Source of the DNA: a candidate division TA06 bacterium
Lineage (GTDB): Bacteria; Edwardsbacteria; AC1; EtOH8
Direction: 5' to 3'
Assembly (NCBI GenBank): GCA_016235665.1
Contig: JACRJI010000006.1
Span: forward strand, 23,036 to 87,035
DNA: 64,000 nt
Part shown: one piece after another, positions 26,701-34,774 of the stretch
How the letters are laid out: every line of letters begins with the position of its first letter
Position numbering within the stretch: position 1 is the first letter of the stretch
Position numbers and translations under genes: made by a program
Notes under the pieces: model-generated
Databases searched by the model: none
Told to the model about the DNA's origin: nothing
Seen by the model: the letters and a program-made list of their open reading frames with translations, nothing else

Positions 26701-29429
26701 CCGTAATAACTGATATTACCGACCTTAAAAAACAGGAAGACGCAATAAGAGAAAGCCGGGAAAAATACCAAAGTGTATTCGATAATTCTAATGACGGTAT
26801 ATTCATTATGAAAGATGACACCTTCGTTGACTGCAATAAGGCCTTATTGACCATGTTTGCCATGGATCGCAGAGAAGATATCGTGGGAAAAACGCCCGAA
26901 ACGACATCTCCCGAATACCAGGACAATGGTTTAACATCTAAAGAATACGGAAGGCAATTGATAGACAAAGCCCTTTCCGGGAAGATTCAGTTTTTCGACT
27001 GGAAACACAGAAAAAAGGCAGGCGAGATATTTGAGTGCGAGATATCTCTCAGCAGGTTGGAATTAAAAGGGGAATATTATCTGATGGCTATACTGCGGGA
27101 TGTGACCGAGAAAAAAGAATCCGAAAGAAAGCTGCGCGAAAACGAACAAAGATACACCATAGTTGTTGAAAAAACCGGACATTTAGTTTACGATTACAAC
27201 GTGGCTACGGGAAAGATAAAATGGTCTGGAGCAGTTAAGGAAGTAACGGGTTATGGCAGCAAAGAAATCGAAAAGATCGGCATAGAAGAGTGGGAGGCTC
27301 TTATACATCCAGATGATAAGGAGTTTGTACTGAATCACCTTGAAGCGTGTCTGTCTACTGTAAGCTCATTTGACGTAGAATACCGGTTAAAAAAGGCTGA
27401 TGGGCAGTATATCTTTGTGTCGGATCACGGGATCTTCCTCCCGGGAAAGGAAGGGAAAGCGGAAAGAATGCTGGGCACGATGGCTGATGTTACTGAAAGA
27501 AAGAGAATGGATATTTCTTTAAAGCAAAGCGAGGAAAGGTATAAAACTCTGTTCACTGATACCCTTGAATCGTTAAGTATTACTAAAAAGGGAATACTAT
27601 GTGATGTCAACAGCGCTTGGCTTAAACTTCATAAATATGACAATAAGGATGAAGTGATTGGGAAGGATATCACTGAAATACTGGCGCCCCAGGATCGGGG
27701 TGTTATCATAGAAAGAAGAGCGAGAGTCTTTTCAAACGATACTGAAAGAATATTTGAAGCGCGCGATATGACCAAAGCAGGTGAGATCATAGAAGTGGAA
27801 GTGAGTTCAAGCACGATCATTTTGGACGGGGAGGAAGCCATAATATCAGCTATACAGAACATTTCTAAGAAGAAACAGGACGAAAAAAGGCTCCGGGAAC
27901 TAAATAAGAGGTTTGAGTACGTATTAGGAGCCACTAAAACTGGCTTTGACATAATAGATCCTGAACACAATATAATTTACATAAACCCTGAATGGGAAAA
28001 AGAGTATGGGACGTGTGAAAAAGACAAATGTTATAAATATTTCATGAACAGGGATAGTGTTTGCGAAAACTGCGGAATAGATACTGCCCTGAAAACAAAA
28101 ACCACCACCATTACCGAAGAGTTCTTGATTAAGGAAAAGCGCTGGGTTGAAGTTCACACCATACCATACAGGAACGAAGACGGAGGATGGGTGGTGGCCG
28201 AGTTCAATATTGACATAACCCAAAGAAAACGCGACCAGAAAATAATGGAGAACAGGCAGAAGGCTCTGCAGGAAGTCTATAAGATCGCCACATCTTTGGA
28301 TGAGACGTTTCAGGGTATCTGCGACCGGGTAGCGATAAATCTGTCGCAGATCCTTGAAGTTCCCCACATGGCGGTACAGTTGTTGAAAAACGGAAAGATC
28401 AATGTGATTTCATATTATGGTGAGGGAAAAATTGAGAATAATATGATACTTCCTTTGGAGGGCTCACCTTGCGAGAAAGCCTACCAGAAAGGCCAGCCAC
28501 TGGAAATCAACGGCTCATTGCGCCAGATATTCCCGAAGTTCTTTTTAAATGAGAAGTACGACCTGAATTCATATTTGGGAATGCCAATAAAGAACCGGAA
28601 AGGAAAGGTAACGGGATTGATATGCATATATGATTACCGCCAGCACATCTTCAATCAGGAGGAAATGGTATTATTGGAGATATTCGCTCATTACATAGGA
28701 TATGAGATCGAGCGGTCAGAAATGGAGAACAGCCTGAGAGAAGCCGATAAAGGAAAACTGTTAAGCGATATTGCTTCGGGAGTGGCGCATGAGGTTCGTA
28801 ATCCATTGCATGCCATCCAGGCTATAACAGAAGCCATGGCCAAGGGTATTGACGGCAACCCTGATTATGCCGAATACCTGATGCATATTAAAATGCAGGT
28901 AAGCCGGCTGTCGCAACTGATGAAAGACCTGTTGGAACTGGGCAAGCCAGTACCGTCATCGGAATTTATAAGGGAGCCGGTCTTGGGAATTGTTGTTACA
29001 GCAAAAAAATATTGGCAGGATGCACAAACGGACACCAAAAATAACATCGAGTTGCAGAATAACCTGGATTCTGAAATATATATTTACGCTGATGCGGCCA
29101 AGATCCAGGAAGTGGTCATAAACCTCCTGGATAATGCGGTGCAACACAGTCCTGCCGGGAAGAGTGTCACAATTGAACTTTCCCAACAGGGACACGAAAA
29201 TGTGACGATTAAAATAATTGACCAGGGAACCGGGGTTAAACCCCAAACCGAAGAGAAAGTGTTTGAACCTTTCTATACTACCAGAAGAAAAGGCACTGGC
29301 CTGGGCCTGGCGATATGCAAACGCATCATCGAAAGCCACGAAGGCAATATCCAGTTAACGAATAATATAAACATGCCCGGGTGCACGGTGCAGTTTACTT
29401 TACCTGTTTGCAAGGAGGAAAAAGCGTGA
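23796..29429 (+). CDS. Giant membrane histidine kinase with eight PAS and two GAF domains
   Basis: 1877 residues. TM1 is at about 13-33, then a 250-residue extracytoplasmic sensor (containing CSECKKDEVDIFVPI), then TM2 at about 289-312. Cytoplasmic order by approximate start: PAS 334, PAS 461, GAF 583, PAS 751, PAS 865, PAS 990, PAS 1119, PAS 1248, PAS 1372, GAF 1491, HisKA with phospho-His at 1665 (SGVAHEVRNPLHAIQ), and HATPase to about 1860 (NLLDNAVQHS, DQGTGV, GTGLGLAICKR). Two PAS domains are Cys-bearing: CEDCNGKNIFDIF, and the four-Cys pattern CEKDKCYKYF/CENCG around 1410-1430, which could bind metal. It overlaps the NtrC-type regulator by 4 bp, its obvious partner. The ligand is unknown. 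Confidence 0.9.
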   Translation: MKKAIIKWISNSRILFIVLSVAIVAFASALYVYEAKRNLRDFYLDLKEVSDSKVHILLNWIDERENDARNIQESNVFSMWTNSWMKSRDPYSMHMMQDHINAINSTFVYSDVLLYDLNGDLNAIIVGDTEPKNPDTGRLVIESFQTGKVVWGEFYLCSECKKDEVDIFVPIHYPPSGRGRVIAVLQMSVAAAKYLDSFISEWPPLTATGDVLVLRQSELSRFNNARYDQNRYPKGIPLEKAMTADTNAITAGTFNHRGAEILCAVKKVPGKPWYIAAVMSGSEVRRAMKSWVLSLLLSVLFLNAMLWIVNALVIATNKRNQYKKQYEMELEQKILLQHIDYITKYANDIIFLIDETGRIVQANDRAFATYGYNIDEITKLRVLDLRTERFRASYESDFKRAAEKGGIIYETEHQRKDGSVLPVEVSLRRFEIGKKRYFQAIIRDITDRKNSETALKASEQQKDLILNSVPVAIYISNLDPQTDTAWISGNVKMVTGFSAEEYLSQPDFWRKRLHPEDREIVLKAFENATEEGEGDIEYRWLHKNGRYRWYQDRFLVRDIGGTREILGLINDIHDHKMSHKRETILYAISQASHTSSDLRELYKHLHEIVSELIPARNFYISLLSEDGKMLHFPYYVDEVESHQPPRTLGLGLTEYVLKTKSPLLITPQLYRELQEHKKLEAVGALFHNWLGVPLTTEGKIIGVLAVQSYNEGEQYDEIDRDMLVFVSDHIAEAISRKRGQEALQESEAKHSHLLSSIALPVLSLQEDLTVYYCNQAYADFVGLSIEQIEGRKLLELFPDFEKTNSYDAYLACLQTGQPQVVEGVMKDGVYLCASIYKTSNGLLAVCEDITERRMAENALEQSEYRYRTTLDAVNEMIHVIDKDYNIQLMNKTFIDYCRNNGICEDCNGKNIFDIFPFLPQSVNEEYAKVFSGKESVISEDVIIINKREIITKTRKIPILENGQVVRVVTVITDITDLKKQEDAIRESREKYQSVFDNSNDGIFIMKDDTFVDCNKALLTMFAMDRREDIVGKTPETTSPEYQDNGLTSKEYGRQLIDKALSGKIQFFDWKHRKKAGEIFECEISLSRLELKGEYYLMAILRDVTEKKESERKLRENEQRYTIVVEKTGHLVYDYNVATGKIKWSGAVKEVTGYGSKEIEKIGIEEWEALIHPDDKEFVLNHLEACLSTVSSFDVEYRLKKADGQYIFVSDHGIFLPGKEGKAERMLGTMADVTERKRMDISLKQSEERYKTLFTDTLESLSITKKGILCDVNSAWLKLHKYDNKDEVIGKDITEILAPQDRGVIIERRARVFSNDTERIFEARDMTKAGEIIEVEVSSSTIILDGEEAIISAIQNISKKKQDEKRLRELNKRFEYVLGATKTGFDIIDPEHNIIYINPEWEKEYGTCEKDKCYKYFMNRDSVCENCGIDTALKTKTTTITEEFLIKEKRWVEVHTIPYRNEDGGWVVAEFNIDITQRKRDQKIMENRQKALQEVYKIATSLDETFQGICDRVAINLSQILEVPHMAVQLLKNGKINVISYYGEGKIENNMILPLEGSPCEKAYQKGQPLEINGSLRQIFPKFFLNEKYDLNSYLGMPIKNRKGKVTGLICIYDYRQHIFNQEEMVLLEIFAHYIGYEIERSEMENSLREADKGKLLSDIASGVAHEVRNPLHAIQAITEAMAKGIDGNPDYAEYLMHIKMQVSRLSQLMKDLLELGKPVPSSEFIREPVLGIVVTAKKYWQDAQTDTKNNIELQNNLDSEIYIYADAAKIQEVVINLLDNAVQHSPAGKSVTIELSQQGHENVTIKIIDQGTGVKPQTEEKVFEPFYTTRRKGTGLGLAICKRIIESHEGNIQLTNNINMPGCTVQFTLPVCKEEKA

Positions 29430-30751
29430 AGCCGGTAATACTGTTGATCGACGACGAGGAAGCGATCCAATTCGCCTTTACCAAATATCTGGGCAAGTCC
29501 GGCTACGAGGTCATCACGGCTTCCACCCTGGCCCAGGCCCGGATCGCCCTGACCCAGAGGAATTACGACATCATCCTACTGGACCTCTCCCTGCCGGACG
29601 GCAACGGGCTGGAGATGATCGGCGAGATCCGCCAGAGCCAGGCCGACGTAGCCCTGGTTGTGATAACCGGAAAAGGCGATGTGCCGCTGGCGGTAAAAGC
29701 CATGCAGCTGGGAGCCGATAATTTCATGACCAAGCCCACCGACATGGACGAACTTGAGGTGTATCTGAGGAAAAGCATGGAGCTGAAGGGCCTGCGCCGC
29801 CAGGATACCGCCCGGAAGCTGATGGATAAAAAACAGGAGCCCTTTTTCGGCAAGGGGGCGGCCATGAAAAAAGTGCTGGAGTTCTCTAGCGTGGCGGCCG
29901 GCAAGGACTGCGCCCTGATCCTGCACGGGGAAACCGGCACCGGCAAGGGGGTGCTGGCCCGCTGGATCCACGACCACAGCGTTCGCAGCGCCCAGGCCTT
30001 TGTGGAGGTGAACTGCTCGGCCTTAAAAGGCGATCTTTTGAACAGCGAGCTGTTCGGCCACGCCAAGGGAGCCTTTACCTCGGCACACCAGGACCGGCCC
30101 GGTCTTTTTGAGGTGGCCGACGGCGGCACGTTGTTCCTGGACGAGATTGGGGATATGGAGCTGGCGGCCCAGGCCCAGTTCCTGAAGGTTATAGAAGAAA
30201 AGCAATACCGGCGGCTGGGGGAGGTCAAACTGCGCCACAGCGATTTCCGGCTTATCTGCGCCACCAACCGGGACCTTTTGGAGGAGACCAAGCAGGGCCG
30301 TTTCCGGCTGGATCTGTATTACCGGATCAATGTTTTCCCCATCTATATTCCGGCTTTAAGGGAAAGGACCGAGGATCTGGAGATGCTGGTAAAATACCTG
30401 CTTTTCACATTAAATTATCATCAGCAGGAGATACCGCCCGGGGTGATAAAACTGCTGAGAGCCTATAACTGGCCGGGCAATATCCGGGAACTGAAAAATA
30501 TCCTGGAACGGGGGCTTTTGCTGGCTCAGGGAAATAAGCTGGAGCCCGGGCATTTTACCGGGCTGGAACAGGCCATGGAAAACACAGACGATGCGAAGTC
30601 CGGCAGTAAAACCATCGGAGGGGCCGAGGGCTTGCATATAAAAAATATCCTGGCTCAATTCAACAATGACACCGTGGGGGCGGCCAAAGCGTTGGGCATT
30701 TCCCGGCCAACCTTGTACCGTAAAATAAAAAAATATAAATTGACTATCTAA
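29426..30751 (+). CDS. NtrC-family sigma-54-dependent response regulator
   Basis: 441 residues from a GTG overlapping the kinase stop (GTGA), with AAGGAGGA 6 bp upstream; an ATG at 29381 lies inside the kinase and is rejected. Receiver domain: ILLIDDEE, phospho-Asp53 in ILLDLSLPDG, Thr/Lys in VITGKGD and FMTKPTD. AAA+ domain: Walker A GETGTGKG, the sigma-54 contact loop GAFTSA, Walker B TLFLDEIGD and the arginine region YYRINVFPIYIPALRER. The C-terminal Fis-type helix-turn-helix is NTVGAAKALGISRPTLYRKI. Phosphorylated protein should open sigma-54 promoters; a strong candidate lies 450 bp downstream, in front of the chemosensory operon. Confidence 0.93.
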   Translation: MKPVILLIDDEEAIQFAFTKYLGKSGYEVITASTLAQARIALTQRNYDIILLDLSLPDGNGLEMIGEIRQSQADVALVVITGKGDVPLAVKAMQLGADNFMTKPTDMDELEVYLRKSMELKGLRRQDTARKLMDKKQEPFFGKGAAMKKVLEFSSVAAGKDCALILHGETGTGKGVLARWIHDHSVRSAQAFVEVNCSALKGDLLNSELFGHAKGAFTSAHQDRPGLFEVADGGTLFLDEIGDMELAAQAQFLKVIEEKQYRRLGEVKLRHSDFRLICATNRDLLEETKQGRFRLDLYYRINVFPIYIPALRERTEDLEMLVKYLLFTLNYHQQEIPPGVIKLLRAYNWPGNIRELKNILERGLLLAQGNKLEPGHFTGLEQAMENTDDAKSGSKTIGGAEGLHIKNILAQFNNDTVGAAKALGISRPTLYRKIKKYKLTI

Positions 30752-30790
30752 CTAACTCAGGAACCGAATGTGGGTACGGGGGCTATTCTG

Positions 30791-30871
30791 AACTCAACCC
30801 CTTCGCTTCCCCTTCTCTTACTCCAAGATAGCCCTAATTTATCCAAGAGAAGGGGACAGAGGGGATGAGTT
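30791..30871. repeat. Long imperfect inverted repeat
   Basis: The left arm runs from AACTCAACCCC to CCCCTTCTCTT and the right arm from AAGAGAAGGGG to GGGGATGAGTT, with a 25-base centre. It is a dispersed-palindrome type, located 40 bp after the regulator stop, where it may also act as a 3' hairpin. Confidence 0.6.
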
Positions 30872-30979
30872 AGAGAAAAGCTGTTTTTATACTACTACTC
30901 AATACGATAGGTTCACACCCAATGTAACTTCACTGAGCAGAATAGATAGTCATTAAACACAAAATAAACATATAATATC

Positions 30980-31003
30980 AGCCCAGCCCCAAAGGGCTGG
31001 GCT
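30980..31003. repeat. Perfect GC hairpin
   Basis: AGCCCAGCCC and GGGCTGGGCT with a 4-base loop. It has no T-tract on either side, so it is not a standard terminator; it is perhaps an mRNA-stabilising or repeat structure. Confidence 0.55.
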
Positions 31004-31021
31004 ATGGACAAAAACACATAT

Positions 31022-31091
31022 AGCCGTCCCGCAACTTGTCCGCCATAGTCTGCCATAAAGCAGACGAAGGAGGATTGCGGGGCGGTTTTTT
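31022..31091 (+). terminator. Rho-independent terminator with a repeat in its loop
   Basis: Arms AGCCGTCCCGCAA (31022-31034) and TTGCGGGGCGG (31075-31085) pair with one G-T wobble, and six T follow. The 40-base loop is exactly a family B palindromic repeat. It probably ends the kinase/regulator transcript. Confidence 0.65.
31035..31074. repeat. Family B palindromic repeat (short copy) within a terminator loop
   Basis: It contains GTCTGC-cataaa-GCAGAC and ends CGAAGGAGGA. Read in reverse complement with the two bases that follow, it shares AATCCTCCTTCG at one end and TATGGCGG-AC near the other with the element at 3321-3404. Confidence 0.55.
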
Positions 31092-31198
31092 ATTTATGAT
31101 AAGCAATTATCATTACTAAGATTTATTAGCAACAACCACAACTGTGCCGATGTTTGTAATGTTAAGCGGGACAACATATTGCAAGCCACATACGTATT

Positions 31199-31214
31199 TG
31201 GCACGAATTTTGTA
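31199..31214 (+). promoter_or_regulatory. Sigma-54 promoter of the chemosensory operon
   Basis: TGGCACG-AATT-TTGTA matches the sigma-54 consensus TGGCACG-N4-TTGCW at every defined base except one (T for the last C). The spacing between the GG and GT(GC) elements is exact. Transcription would start near 31225, 50 nt before the first gene of the operon. Confidence 0.62.
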
Positions 31215-31274
31215 TCTTATTATGATCGTCACAACTAAAAAAACAATAATCGTTAATATATAGGAGCAACCGAG

Positions 31275-31646
31275 ATGAGTCAAAGAATATTGATCGTCGA
31301 TGACGAAACAGCAATCTTACTGGCGTTTAAAAAATTATTGCAAACCAAGGACATTGCCGTGGATGCGGCCGAGACCATGGGTGAGGCCGAAAATTTCCTA
31401 TGTAAGAATTTTTATGATGCAGCCATTGTGGATCTTCGTCTGACCGGTGTTACCGGGGAAGAGGGTCTGGAGATAATAAAATACATCAAGGAATTCAGCG
31501 CCCAGACCCATGTCATTCTGGTAACCGGATACGGCAGCCCCAAGGTGATGGAAAAAGCCCAGGCCTTGGGCGCGGCCTTTTACTTTGAAAAGCCGGTATC
31601 CGGTGAGACCCTGAGGAATGCCCTTAAAAGCCTGGGAGTGGAATAA
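31275..31646 (+). CDS. Single-domain response regulator (receiver)
   Basis: 123 residues, ATG with TAGGAGC 7 bp upstream. It is a receiver only: LIVDDETAI acidic pair, phospho-Asp53 in AAIVDLRLTG, Thr in ILVTGYGSP and Lys in YFEKPVSG. First gene after the sigma-54 promoter and next to cheA. It is more like two-component receivers than the later CheY proteins of this operon, so it may be an input from another kinase or a phosphate sink. Confidence 0.88.
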   Translation: MSQRILIVDDETAILLAFKKLLQTKDIAVDAAETMGEAENFLCKNFYDAAIVDLRLTGVTGEEGLEIIKYIKEFSAQTHVILVTGYGSPKVMEKAQALGAAFYFEKPVSGETLRNALKSLGVE

Positions 31647-31768
31647 GAATATATAGGATTTTCGGGAAAATTAATATATCTTCTAAGAGAACCTCAATAC
31701 ACGCTGGCGTAAAAAGCATTACTAAGACGGTCAACAAGGCAACAGCTAAACTTGAAATCAAAAGAAAC

Positions 31769-33799
31769 ATGGACCTTAATAAACTGGCCATATTGTTAAT
31801 TGGACTTGGCCCTGAAAACCTGGAAGGGCTGGATGATCTCAAAAAGGAGATCAGGGCTGCCATAGCTGGAACGCAGGGCAGGCAAAAAAAACTGTTGAGC
31901 GATGCTCTGGATACCGCCGAGGCCATGTCCGGCCATGATCCCGAGACCTGCCAGATAGGTCTAGACAGGATCGATGAGCTGCTGGAACAGGCCATGGAAA
32001 ATCCCCGGCCGGCATCCAAACGGGCCCGGAGCAAAATATCCGAAACGATGCCTGAAACCACCGACAGATCAGGGTCTTTCATCATGCCGCAGGAACTGGA
32101 CGCGGAACTGCTGTCAGAGTTCGTGGCCGAAAACCTGGAATATGTGTCCCAAGCCGAATCGGCCCTGCTGGAATGGGAGAAAAACCCTGGCAATCAAGAA
32201 CTTTTGAACACCATCTTCAGGGCTTTTCATACCATCAAGGGTACCGCTTCGTTTGTAAATCTCGACCAGATCAAAGACATGGCCCACCAGGTGGAATCGA
32301 TGCTGGCCAAGGTGCGGGACAGACAGGCGGAATATTCGGCTAAAGATGCCGATCTGGCCCTGAAAGCGCTGGATGTCCTGAAACATATTTTAATCCGGCT
32401 GAAAACTGCCTTCCCCGGACAGCCGGTGATGCTGCCGGACCAGTATGAGCCGGTGATGGCCGCCCTGAAGTCCTTGGAAAATGCCGGCCAAACTGCGCCT
32501 GCCGCGGCCTCTCCTGCCGTCCTGGCCTTCCAACCCGGTTTTAAGGAATGGCTGGCGCAAAATAATGAGACTGCCACTGAAGGTCAGAGCTGGGGCAGCG
32601 CCAAGATCTCCGATGAGCAAGCAGACTCTACCATTCGTCTCCGTACCGATCGGCTTGACAAGTTGATAGATATGGTGGGCGAACTGGTGATTGCCCATTC
32701 CATGGAATCCCAGGATCCGGTGGTAAGCCAGTTGGAGAATCATGATCTGGCAAAGAAGGTGGCTCACACCGGCAAGATCGTACGCGAACTGCAGGAGTTG
32801 TCGATGACGATGCGGATGGTGCCGCTAAAGGCTACTTTCCAGAGGATGGCCCGGGTGGTCCGGGATCTGGCAGTCAAGGGCGGCAAGGCGGTACGCTTTG
32901 TCACCGAGGGGGACGACACCGAGATCGACCGCAACATGGTTGATACCATCAGCGAACCGCTGCTGCACATGCTGCGAAATGCCATCGACCACGGCATCGA
33001 GCCGGCGGTCCTGCGGCGGACGGCCGGCAAGAAGGAATCCGGTATGGTGCGGCTGAGGGCCTACCATTCCGGCAGCAACGTGGTGATCGAGGTGGATGAC
33101 GACGGCCGGGGGCTTGATCGCCAGGCCATACTGGCCAAAGCTCTGGAGAAGGGCCTGGCATCTGGCGGTGAAAACCTGCAGGAAAGTGAGGTCTTTGCCC
33201 TGATCTTCCGTCCGGGATTTTCGACGGCGGAGCAGGTGACCGAGGTCTCGGGACGGGGAGTGGGCATGGACGTGGTCAAGCGCGGAGTGGAGTCGCTGAA
33301 GGGCCGGATCGAGGTCCGGTCCGAGCCGGGCCGGGGCAGTACCTTCAGCCTGCAGCTGCCGCTGACCATGGCCATAACCGACGGGATGCTGGTACGGGTG
33401 GGCAGCGAGCGGTTCATCATTCCTACCAATGCCATCAACATTACTCTGCGGGCCAGCCATGACAACTACTTTACAACGGCCGGCCGGGGCGAGATGGTGA
33501 ACCATCATGGAGAAATGGTTCCATTGTACCGGATCCACCGCATTTTCAGGATCGAGGGGGCCGGGGAGGACCCGCTCAAGGCATCGCTGGTCCTGATCGG
33601 CGCCGATCGCCGCAAGACGGCGTTCATGGTGGACGAGATATTGGGACAACTTCAGGTGGTGGAGAAGAGTCTGGGAAGAGACCTGAGCAGTATCCCGGGT
33701 ATTGCCGCCGGAGCTATCCTGGGAGATGGGCGGGTGGGGTTGATATTAGACATGCCAGCCATGATCAAGCTCGCACAGGAGGGTTCATCCTTGGAGTAA
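31769..33799 (+). CDS. cheA: Chemotaxis histidine kinase CheA
   Basis: 676 residues. An extra helical region of about 100 residues comes first. The Hpt domain follows with phospho-His154 in AFHTIKGTASF, then a linker of about 120 residues without a clear CheY-binding P2 domain. The dimerisation helices start at IRLRTDRLDKLIDMVGELVI, and the HATPase at about 370-550 has HMLRNAIDHGIE, DDDGRGLD, FRPGFSTAEQVTEVSGRGVG. The CheW-like regulatory domain is at about 550-670. The start is uncertain: no clear ribosome site precedes the ATG and the frame is open upstream. It phosphorylates the CheY and CheB proteins encoded downstream. Confidence 0.93.
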   Translation: MDLNKLAILLIGLGPENLEGLDDLKKEIRAAIAGTQGRQKKLLSDALDTAEAMSGHDPETCQIGLDRIDELLEQAMENPRPASKRARSKISETMPETTDRSGSFIMPQELDAELLSEFVAENLEYVSQAESALLEWEKNPGNQELLNTIFRAFHTIKGTASFVNLDQIKDMAHQVESMLAKVRDRQAEYSAKDADLALKALDVLKHILIRLKTAFPGQPVMLPDQYEPVMAALKSLENAGQTAPAAASPAVLAFQPGFKEWLAQNNETATEGQSWGSAKISDEQADSTIRLRTDRLDKLIDMVGELVIAHSMESQDPVVSQLENHDLAKKVAHTGKIVRELQELSMTMRMVPLKATFQRMARVVRDLAVKGGKAVRFVTEGDDTEIDRNMVDTISEPLLHMLRNAIDHGIEPAVLRRTAGKKESGMVRLRAYHSGSNVVIEVDDDGRGLDRQAILAKALEKGLASGGENLQESEVFALIFRPGFSTAEQVTEVSGRGVGMDVVKRGVESLKGRIEVRSEPGRGSTFSLQLPLTMAITDGMLVRVGSERFIIPTNAINITLRASHDNYFTTAGRGEMVNHHGEMVPLYRIHRIFRIEGAGEDPLKASLVLIGADRRKTAFMVDEILGQLQVVEKSLGRDLSSIPGIAAGAILGDGRVGLILDMPAMIKLAQEGSSLE

Positions 33800-33872
33800 A
33801 GAAAAGGTTTCCTAAGAACACGAAAAAATCAGCAACTAACAATTAAACAATAAAAAGGAGGAAATGTCAAAC

Positions 33873-34571
33873 ATGAAACCGATCGTGAAACTGACCATGA
33901 TACTGGCTCTGCTGGCCCTGCCGGCCTTCGCGGCCCGGCCTCTGGACACCGATGATGCCGGAACGGTGGAAAAAGGTAAGTTTGAAACCGAAATATCATT
34001 TGACTACTGCCAGTACCGTCCGGATGGGGTTTGCCATTCACCGGGGTTCGGATTAAAGCATGGTCTGACGGATCTTTTTGACCTAGGGCTGGGTTTTTCC
34101 CATAGCACGGACAAGGATGCAGACGGCAACACTATCGGCTGGGGGATGTCCCCCCTGGAGATGGGTTTTAAAATGGCGCTGCTTAAAGAGCATCAGACAT
34201 TGCCGGACATATCCCTCAGCGCCGGATACGAAGCGGGGGAGACGGAGTACGGGCTGAATCTCATTCTCAGCCGGGGATTTGGGAAATTAGGACTGCATTA
34301 CAACCTGGGTTACAATTCCCCAGGGGAAGCCATGGTCAAGGGCAGCATTGCCACTTCAATTGCGGCCGAATATACTTTTATGGAGAAATACCGGTTATGC
34401 GCCGAGCTGAACGGTGAACTTCTTGACGACCTGACTGAAGTCGTCGGGAACAGCGGGTTGATAGGCGGTTCGGTAACCATCGGTTGGGTTGCCTGGGACC
34501 TGGGCGTCCGGATCTACGACCAGCGCGGTGCCAAGTACGCAGTCACCAGTGGTTTGACAGCAGGTTTCTGA
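33873..34571 (+). CDS. Putative outer-membrane beta-barrel protein in the chemosensory operon
   Basis: I chose the ATG at 33873 because AAGGAGGA lies about 10 bp upstream; the ATG at 33864 is almost on top of that site. The signal peptide is MKPIVKLTMILALLALPAFA. The mature N-terminus ARPLDTDDAGTVEKGKFETE and the alternating strand pattern with Gly/aromatic turns resemble the MetA/phenol-degradation-type transporter-like barrels. About 210 mature residues would make a 10-12 strand barrel. Lying between cheA and cheW, it may relate to ligand passage or sensing at the outer membrane; this is inference. Confidence 0.65.
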   Translation: MKPIVKLTMILALLALPAFAARPLDTDDAGTVEKGKFETEISFDYCQYRPDGVCHSPGFGLKHGLTDLFDLGLGFSHSTDKDADGNTIGWGMSPLEMGFKMALLKEHQTLPDISLSAGYEAGETEYGLNLILSRGFGKLGLHYNLGYNSPGEAMVKGSIATSIAAEYTFMEKYRLCAELNGELLDDLTEVVGNSGLIGGSVTIGWVAWDLGVRIYDQRGAKYAVTSGLTAGF

Positions 34572-34774
34572 TCCAATACCTGGCGCGACAGCGGGGTCCC
34601 GCCAAAGACGGTAAAGTAATGCAAAAACCATGGCCCATTTACAAAGAGAAGGATCCAGCAATCAGGGGGTATTTTGGAAAGCCAATTATGGCAGAAAACC
34701 CATTTAACATGAACGGAGGCTCAACTATGGAAACCAATAATCATATCGAATTAACCGAAAAGGAGGTGAATAAC

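Noticed and set aside
32825..33649. Minus-strand open frame of about 274 codons opposite cheA
   Set aside because: The plus strand encodes conserved CheA motifs throughout; the antisense product has no family pattern.
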